A DNA stretch of 6,766 nucleotides. Source: an uncultured Porphyromonadaceae bacterium (GTDB lineage Bacteria > Bacteroidota > Bacteroidia > Bacteroidales > Muribaculaceae). Below, one piece after another: positions 1-4,280 of this stretch. The stretch lies in the NCBI GenBank assembly GCA_905193395.1, contig CAJJOO010000079.1, positions 1 to 6,766 on the forward strand, read 5' to 3'. A program made the position numbers and the translations under genes. The first letter of the stretch is position 1, and each line of letters begins with the position of its first letter. The notes under the pieces are model-generated. The model searched no databases. It was given only the letters and a program-made list of their open reading frames with translations, and was not told the origin of the DNA.

Positions 1-558
1 AAGCCCATTAAAACAAGGGTTGACAGTTCTGCTATTTCTATTGAAATCATAAATGAATCCAAGAATATACTTGAGTTATTTAAAATTTTGAATGAATACC
101 TTACAAAAATACATGATGCGGAAGATTCAATGGAAGCCTACGCACCAGTGGGATACTTTGGTGGCTATGGAAACGTTAAGTACAGACGAGCAAAACAAGA
201 TTATGAAAGATACCAACGATTATTAAAGGAAAAGTCAAACATATTTGTCGCCCAACTTGAAAAAATCAAGAATATTCAAGCGGCAACCGGAAGCAGCAAA
301 TTCAATGGCTGGAAAGTATATCACAAATTTTCAAGTTTAAATGGACTTGGGAATGTGTTGCCAAGCGAATTTATCTTCTTATGCGATAAAAAGTTTAATA
401 TAAAAGCAGCATATCCTATGGAAGAATATAATTTAATGATTAAAGCCGTAGAGATAATTATGCAATCAAAAGATTTGCAAGATTTTGCAGACAGATTAGA
501 AGAATTTTCATTAACACACAATAATTATGAATTATGGTTATTATTAGACAACCAATAA
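1..558 (+). CDS. Unrecognised protein, 3' part of a gene cut by the window edge
   Basis: The frame is open from the first base, so this is the C-terminal part of a longer protein. The TTG at 88 is internal and not a convincing start. 185 residues are visible. Residues 11-40 and 60-92 look helical and charged, possibly coiled coil, separated by a Gly/Tyr-rich stretch at 48-58 (APVGYFGGYGN). A compact C-terminal region follows, containing FNGWKVYHKF (101-110), a hydrophobic strand-like FIFLCD (124-129) and a helical, acidic tail. No signal peptide, membrane segment or catalytic motif is visible in the part seen. I do not recognise the family and assign no function. The gene is AT-rich like the next two, and the stop at 556-558 lies 23 bp before the next start, so co-transcription is plausible. 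The stop and frame are solid; the true start lies outside the window. Confidence 0.8.
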   Translation, partial: KPIKTRVDSSAISIEIINESKNILELFKILNEYLTKIHDAEDSMEAYAPVGYFGGYGNVKYRRAKQDYERYQRLLKEKSNIFVAQLEKIKNIQAATGSSKFNGWKVYHKFSSLNGLGNVLPSEFIFLCDKKFNIKAAYPMEEYNLMIKAVEIIMQSKDLQDFADRLEEFSLTHNNYELWLLLDNQ

Positions 559-581
559 AAGCAGTTTTAAAATTTTCAGAA

Positions 582-1019
582 ATGAAAAAATTCACACTCA
601 CAGCGATTTTAGTAATTAGTCTTAGTGCATGCCTCTATGCACAAAGAACATATAGGCAAAACAATGATTCAGTATTTTCTAACATTCAAAATATTCTTAA
701 TGGTATAGAAATGCGAATTATTAATAGCGAATTGGGAAACAGGTTCGAACTATATCCGACAAAAAATATATACAACTTTCTAAGACTTGATAGAGTCACA
801 GGACAGATAGAACAAATCCAGTGGTCTACCGACAAATATAATGAACTTTCAGTTCCGGTAAATACCGAAAATCTTTCTCTTTCCTCGACAAGTTTCTTTG
901 AACTTTACCCTACGGACAATATTTATCAGTTTATATTGATGGATAAATCAAACGGTAGGACATGGCACGTTCAATGGGGCATGGAACGCGCTGATCGATG
1001 GATAAGAAGAATTTTTTGA
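582..1019 (+). CDS. Small exported protein with two FELYPT...QW repeat units
   Basis: The protein has 145 residues from the ATG at 582. This start is preferred over the in-frame ATG at 534 because it puts a classic signal peptide at the N-terminus (MKK, hydrophobic 4-16, then CLYAQ) and avoids overlap with the gene before. Cleavage by signal peptidase I after Ala20 (LYA|Q) is likely. LSAC at 14-17 also resembles a lipobox, so a lipoprotein is possible, but no acidic outer-surface export signal follows the Cys. The mature part holds a duplicated unit, F55-W81 and F106-W132, in register with a 51-residue period and 14 of 27 identical positions: FELYPT-x-NIY-x-F, a conserved Asp and Gly, and a closing QW. 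The function is unknown; the repeats suggest a small beta-rich fold. The molecule is probably periplasmic or at the cell surface. No promoter or Shine-Dalgarno sequence is seen, and it may be read through from the upstream gene. Confidence 0.78.
   Translation: MKKFTLTAILVISLSACLYAQRTYRQNNDSVFSNIQNILNGIEMRIINSELGNRFELYPTKNIYNFLRLDRVTGQIEQIQWSTDKYNELSVPVNTENLSLSSTSFFELYPTDNIYQFILMDKSNGRTWHVQWGMERADRWIRRIF
744..977 (+). repeat. Internal protein-level duplication in the small exported protein
   Basis: Two coding units, 744-824 and 897-977, encode 27-residue segments that match at 14 positions with no gaps: FELYPT, NIY, F, D, G and QW. The DNA has diverged more than the protein, which points to an old duplication under selection rather than a recent slip. 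Confidence 0.75.
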
Positions 1020-1093
1020 CAATATCAATTTATATTATTTTCATTATTATTTCTTTTAAATAAAAGGACAAATAAATATCAATAATTATATCT

Positions 1094-2236
1094 ATGAAAA
1101 ATGAATTCACTCAAAATTATAGTTACGCGAATAATGAACAAAATGAACTTATTAATATTTCTGTAGCAGAACATGGGGAAAAGTATTATTGCCCAATTTG
1201 CGGAGGATTAATGATTCCCCATTTAGGAAATATTCGTAGAAAACATTTCGTTCATAAAAGTACAGAGAATTGTTCATATGAATCCTATCTTCACAAATTA
1301 GCAAAAATAAAGATTCAAGAAGCATTTCTTTCCTCCAAACATTTTTATCTTTCTTATAAGGCCAAAGCAGACTGTTCTCTCGATTGCCCTTTCAAGGATT
1401 CTCCAAAATGCTGGAAAGGGAAACCGGTAACACATGATTTGCATAATTATTATGATACTTGCGAAATTGAAGCAAATTATAATCAATATAGAGCCGACTT
1501 GCTATTAAAATCATCAGTACACCCCAATCGAAAACCCATATTAATCGACATATTGTTTACGCATAAGTGTACTGAAGAAAAGATTAATTCCGGGGCAAAA
1601 ATTATTGAAATACCAATTCAATCGGAAGAACAAATTGATAAAATAGTTAATAATTGCCGATTAAATGCAGTTAGACATAATTATATTGATAATGACCTTT
1701 TAGAAGATATCAACGAAGGTAATGCAATAACATTATATAACTTCGATAAAACTGAAAAATTTAATCCCAAAGACTGTAATAATGATTGTAACGATGTTTA
1801 TAGGTCAATACAAGTTTTTTATCTAAATAAAGAAGGCAATATCCAATCTTTTAAAACTAAGGATCGTTGTTATGAATTAAATACTAAGTTACAGCCAGAT
1901 AAGCATTATTATATCTCAGAAATTGCGACATCTTTTAAGGACATTTTGCGTGGTTTTTCTAAACGAGGTGTGAAAATACGCAATTGTTTTTTATGCAAAT
2001 TTTCTCAGGAGGGTTCCTATGGTGAAAGATTGTGCGTACTTTATAAGAAACACAACTTACCTCTTAAACCATCACCATATTATGCCGCTAATTGCCCATA
2101 CTATAAGGAGGACATCGAATCACAACAAAACATAGAGCAAGTTAGTAAAACATCAATAATCAACGAATCAAAATACGAATTCGACTCCGACGAACACGAC
2201 AAGTCATATTTTCACATATGTAATGAAATACTTTAA
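1094..2236 (+). CDS. CoiA-like putative nuclease with zinc ribbon and extra Cys cluster
   Basis: The 380-residue protein resembles the competence CoiA-like family. Seen in order: an N-terminal zinc-ribbon-like C33-P-I-C36 with H51-F-V-H54; YESYLHKLAK at 62-71, the helix typical of the family; a Cys-rich insertion (C94, C98, C106, C123); then YRADLLL (132-138, D135) and PILIDILFTH (148-157, D152), followed by EKI, SG and IIEI. The RAD...IDI pair fits a PD-(D/E)XK nuclease core, but the usual lysine two residues after the acid is not there, and K158 or K163 might substitute. The C-terminus has a second cluster, C298-x2-C301-x12-C314-x19-C334, that could bind zinc or an Fe-S centre. There are 17 cysteines in all. 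CoiA is linked to recombination of incoming DNA in Gram-positive competence; relatives in Bacteroidales accessory DNA have no settled role. The protein is probably cytoplasmic, with no signal peptide. The leader 1020-1093 is extremely AT-rich, as is usual for start regions in this phylum, and I found no clear -33/-7 promoter. Family assignment is fairly sure; nuclease activity is inferred. Confidence 0.72.
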   Translation: MKNEFTQNYSYANNEQNELINISVAEHGEKYYCPICGGLMIPHLGNIRRKHFVHKSTENCSYESYLHKLAKIKIQEAFLSSKHFYLSYKAKADCSLDCPFKDSPKCWKGKPVTHDLHNYYDTCEIEANYNQYRADLLLKSSVHPNRKPILIDILFTHKCTEEKINSGAKIIEIPIQSEEQIDKIVNNCRLNAVRHNYIDNDLLEDINEGNAITLYNFDKTEKFNPKDCNNDCNDVYRSIQVFYLNKEGNIQSFKTKDRCYELNTKLQPDKHYYISEIATSFKDILRGFSKRGVKIRNCFLCKFSQEGSYGERLCVLYKKHNLPLKPSPYYAANCPYYKEDIESQQNIEQVSKTSIINESKYEFDSDEHDKSYFHICNEIL

Positions 2237-2253
2237 AGCATCACCATAGTTTA

Positions 2254-2289
2254 GTTTATGTGATTTATGTGATGTATGTGAATTATGTA
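2254..2289. repeat. Four tandem 9-bp units upstream of the four-helix-bundle gene
   Basis: Four contiguous nonamers, GTTTATGTG (2254-2262), ATTTATGTG (2263-2271), ATGTATGTG (2272-2280) and AATTATGTA (2281-2289), share the core TTATGTG with small changes. They begin 17 bp after the stop of the CoiA-like gene and end 21 bp before the ATG at 2311. The first 17 bases recur exactly downstream of the gene at 2858-2874. Confidence 0.85.
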
Positions 2290-2310
2290 ATAAATAATAG
2301 ATGATTGTTT

Positions 2311-2856
2311 ATGAATGGATTTTTGAAAATTTCGGGGGATTATTCGTCGTGGAGTGTTTATCGCAAGTCGGTAATAATTTGCGATGTTACGGAAATGTTC
2401 ATAAATCGTGCTCTACCGCACGGTTCTCGCACTATCGATCAGATGCGGCAGGCGGCGCGTTCCTGCAAACAGAATATCGTTGAGGGCGTGTGTGATGGCA
2501 CCATTTCTACTGAGATGTGTATTAAACTCATAGGTGTGGCCCGCGGGTCAATAATGGAGTTGCGGGAGGATTATGCCGATTTTCTGCGGCAACAAAAGTA
2601 TGAAACCTGGACCGCCGATGATCCGCGCACCATCGCCACGCGCAATTATTGCCGAAATCATTATGAGCCTCGCGAGTTTGTGGATAAATGCGAAGGACGC
2701 ACTGATGAGACCGTTGCAAATATAATGCTTACCTTGATACGCCAGATGGAAGCAATGCTCGCCAAGGTTCTTAAATCTCTGGAAGCGGATTTTATTGAAA
2801 ACGGCGGCCTGAAAGAGGCCATGAGCAGAGAGAGGAGGAAGCAGAGGGGATATTGA
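2311..2856 (+). CDS. Four-helix-bundle protein (23S intervening-sequence-protein-like) with C-terminal suffix domain
   Basis: The protein has 181 residues from the ATG at 2311. This start is preferred to the in-frame TTG at 2305 because MNGFLKISGDY matches the usual N-terminus of this family as I remember it. Family hallmarks seen: TIDQMRQAARSCKQNIVEG (41-59), corresponding to the conserved Q-x-x-R-A-A...N-I-x-E-G stretch, and the helix EMCIKLIGVARGSIMELRED (68-87). A further helical region (131-157) and a basic tail containing ENGGLKEAMSRERRKQRGY (163-181) form the suffix seen in Bacteroidetes members. The fold is a four-helix bundle related to proteins encoded in 23S rRNA intervening sequences and to Avd of diversity-generating retroelements. 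The basic surface suggests nucleic-acid binding, but the biochemical role is unknown. The gene is flanked on both sides by matching short repeats and is more GC-rich than the genes to its left, so it may be a separate insertion. It is convergent with the TPR gene. Family call is confident; function is open. Confidence 0.88.
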   Translation: MNGFLKISGDYSSWSVYRKSVIICDVTEMFINRALPHGSRTIDQMRQAARSCKQNIVEGVCDGTISTEMCIKLIGVARGSIMELREDYADFLRQQKYETWTADDPRTIATRNYCRNHYEPREFVDKCEGRTDETVANIMLTLIRQMEAMLAKVLKSLEADFIENGGLKEAMSRERRKQRGY

Positions 2857-2857
2857 T

Positions 2858-2906
2858 GTTTATGTGATTTATGTTGTTTATGTATCATAGTTGTTTATGT
2901 ATCATA
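2858..2906. repeat. Downstream repeat array: 17-bp copy of the left repeat plus a perfect 17-bp tandem duplication
   Basis: Starting two bases after the stop codon, GTTTATGTGATTTATGT (2858-2874) repeats the upstream sequence at 2254-2270 exactly. The array continues with GTTTATGTA nonamers (2876-2884 and 2893-2901). GTTGTTTATGTATCATA occurs twice back to back at 2873-2889 and 2890-2906 without mismatch. Confidence 0.85.
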
Positions 2907-2924
2907 TGCGAGCATAAGAAACAT

Positions 2925-2942
2925 TAATCACATAAAACACAT
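2925..2942. repeat. Inverted copy of the TTTATGTGATT repeat
   Basis: AATCACATAAA at 2926-2936 is the exact reverse complement of TTTATGTGATT, found at 2255-2265 and 2859-2869. The flanking bases (TAATCACATAAAACACAT, 2925-2942) continue the Bacteroidetes-like TTATGTG theme on the opposite strand. The gene is therefore bracketed by repeats in direct and inverted orientation, and the right end resembles a terminal inverted repeat. Confidence 0.7.
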
Positions 2943-2960
2943 TCTTCATGCTAAAATATG

Positions 2961-2989
2961 CGCCGGTGCGGGGATTTCCCGCACCGGCG
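2961..2989 (-). terminator. Intrinsic terminator of the gyrA-TPR transcript
   Basis: A perfect 12-bp GC-rich stem (2961-2972 with 2978-2989) closes a 5-base loop (GATTT in the + sense). It lies 22 bases past the stop codon of the minus-strand TPR gene. Read on the minus strand the stem is followed by CATATTTTAG, a short T-rich run as expected of a Rho-independent terminator. The plus-strand side is followed by TTGGTATTGG, with no T tract, so it should act mainly on the minus-strand transcript. Confidence 0.8.
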
Positions 2990-3011
2990 TTGGTATTGGA
3001 GTCGTTGCGAT

Positions 3012-4253
3012 TTAGTCAACTGCCATTCCGGCGGCGGCCATGCGCTGCTCTACGTCTTTCTTGTTGGCCTCGTCGCGGAGGTTGTAGTAGACGTTGTCGA
3101 GGTAACGCAGTGCGTCGGTGTTGTCGTTATTGATGTTCCAGGACTGTTCGAGGTATTCGGCGGCCTGTTTGAACAGGGGCACAATCTTTGTCTCGAAGAA
3201 AGCCTGGCTTTCAGCGGGCGATGTGGGGGCGGAGTCGCTCAGGGCGTATGCTTCCTCGCAGAGGCTGCGGCCGAGTTGGTAGAGGGCCTGCCAGTTCTGG
3301 TTGTCGAGGCTGACGGCTTTCTCAAACATGGCGCGTGCCTCGGGCATGTTCTTCTGGTTGTCGTATAGGATGCCTTTCACCAGGTAGTACTGTGCGTTGT
3401 CGGGGTCGTTGGCAATGGCTTCGTTGATCATGTTGAAGGCTTTGTCAAATTCCTGGGCAACGAGGAAGTGGTTGATGATAAAACCTATGTAGGAGGGATC
3501 TTCGGAGCCGTAGAGGGGCTGTGCCTCGAGTGCCCAGTTGTAGGCGGCTTCATCGTCCTGCATGTTGGCTGCCACGGCAATGGCATAGTCGTAGAGTTGC
3601 TTCTTGTTATATCCGCGTGCCTTGGCGCTCTGGAAAGCCTTGAGGGCTGCGGGGAGGTTTTCGGCCTGCCAGGCGGCGATTGCCTGGTTGTAGCAGATTT
3701 CACCTAAGACTGTATCGGCGGGAACCGACGAAAGCATGGGACGAACGACGGGGTTGTCGACCAGGTTGAGGAATATCTGCCACGAGTTGTAGGCGTTGGC
3801 GAAATCCTTGGCTTCCCAGAAGATAAGGGCGGCGGTGTTGTAGTCGCCGTAATGGCCGGCCAGGGTGTTGTAGATTTCCTTGCTGTATTTGGGCTTGATT
3901 TTGCCTTTTTCGTTAGGGATGGAGTCGAGGGGAAGTGCGCGCATGAAATAGTCGTAGCCGCCCAGAAGGTCGTTGGCCATGGTGAGGTCGCCGTTTTCGG
4001 GCAGTTTGTTGAACTGTTTGAGGGCGTAGAATTCGTCGTACTGCGAGAACATGGACTTACCGGGGATGAAGTAGGTCTGTGCCAGGCTGTCGGTGGCCGG
4101 GTCGGTGAACGCCGGAGTGATGATGGCAACTACCTCGGCTGGAGTCTTGCCGTCCTTCATTGCGCGTTCGGCCTCTTTCAGCACGTTGGGCTGAGCCTGG
4201 AGGCTCATAGCGCCAAGGACTGCTGCGGCTGCGATGATTAAGTGTTTTTTCAT
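3012..4253 (-). CDS. Periplasmic tetratricopeptide-repeat protein
   Basis: The 413-residue protein starts at the ATG at 4253-4251. It carries a signal peptide: MKKH, hydrophobic 5-18, cleavage likely after Ala20 (LQA|Q). After a helical, less repetitive N-terminal half (22-180), TPR-like helix pairs are seen at about 183-216 (YNQAIAAWQAENLPAALKAF), 254-283, 287-317 (YYLVKGILYDNQ..MPEARAMFEKAVSLD) and 353-390. In the 287-317 unit the canonical small and aromatic positions are clear. TPR arrays bind proteins or peptides, and no enzyme motif is visible, so this is probably a scaffold or binding protein in the periplasm. It lies 27 bp behind gyrA on the same strand with no terminator between, so it is likely co-transcribed; as I recall, a TPR gene next to gyrA is common in Bacteroidales, though no functional tie to gyrase is known. 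The GC-rich codon use matches gyrA. Partner unknown. Confidence 0.9.
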   Translation of the reverse strand: MKKHLIIAAAAVLGAMSLQAQPNVLKEAERAMKDGKTPAEVVAIITPAFTDPATDSLAQTYFIPGKSMFSQYDEFYALKQFNKLPENGDLTMANDLLGGYDYFMRALPLDSIPNEKGKIKPKYSKEIYNTLAGHYGDYNTAALIFWEAKDFANAYNSWQIFLNLVDNPVVRPMLSSVPADTVLGEICYNQAIAAWQAENLPAALKAFQSAKARGYNKKQLYDYAIAVAANMQDDEAAYNWALEAQPLYGSEDPSYIGFIINHFLVAQEFDKAFNMINEAIANDPDNAQYYLVKGILYDNQKNMPEARAMFEKAVSLDNQNWQALYQLGRSLCEEAYALSDSAPTSPAESQAFFETKIVPLFKQAAEYLEQSWNINNDNTDALRYLDNVYYNLRDEANKKDVEQRMAAAGMAVD

Positions 4254-4280
4254 TGTCAGTATATTATGTAGGTTAAAAAT

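Larger units (their letters stand above)
1..2250. other. AT-rich accessory segment
   Basis: All three genes here are visibly far richer in A and T, with AAA, AAT, ATT and TTA codons dominating, than gyrA and the TPR gene, which favour GCC, GGC, CTG and CGC. Such a contrast within a few kilobases suggests acquired DNA. No integrase, transposase, tRNA or attachment site is visible, so the mechanism and left boundary are unknown. Confidence 0.5.
2254..2942. mobile_element. Candidate repeat-bounded cassette carrying the four-helix-bundle gene
   Basis: The outermost matching sequences, TTTATGTGATT at 2255-2265 and its reverse complement at 2926-2936, enclose one gene of the intervening-sequence-protein family and nothing else. 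The size (about 690 bp), the repeats at both ends and the position exactly between AT-rich accessory genes and the gyrA operon suggest a small mobile or once-mobile unit. No transposase is encoded, so any movement would need the four-helix protein itself or an outside enzyme. No target-site duplication was identified. Confidence 0.35.

Noticed and set aside
534..581. Upstream ATG at 534 as the start of the exported protein
   Set aside because: It would add 16 residues before an otherwise perfect signal peptide and overlap the previous gene.
625..642. GTGCAT/ATGCAC 6-bp hairpin
   Set aside because: It lies within the signal-peptide coding region, is short, and is most simply chance.
1020..1093. 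Promoter with Bacteroides-type -33 TTTG and -7 TAnnTTTG boxes before the CoiA-like gene
   Set aside because: The stretch is almost all A and T, but no pair of boxes at proper spacing could be pointed to.
2254..2289. CRISPR array
   Set aside because: The units are 9 bp and contiguous with no spacers, and no cas gene is present.
2311..2856. Avd gene of a diversity-generating retroelement
   Set aside because: The fold family is related, but there is no reverse transcriptase, template repeat or variable repeat in the window, and the C-terminal suffix fits the stand-alone family.
2311..2856. True 23S rRNA intervening sequence
   Set aside because: No rRNA sequence surrounds the gene; neighbours are protein-coding genes.
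3704..4129. Minus-strand 141-codon frame inside the TPR gene
   Set aside because: Composition is dominated by Ser, Thr and Pro, typical of a frame-shifted reading of the TPR coding sequence.
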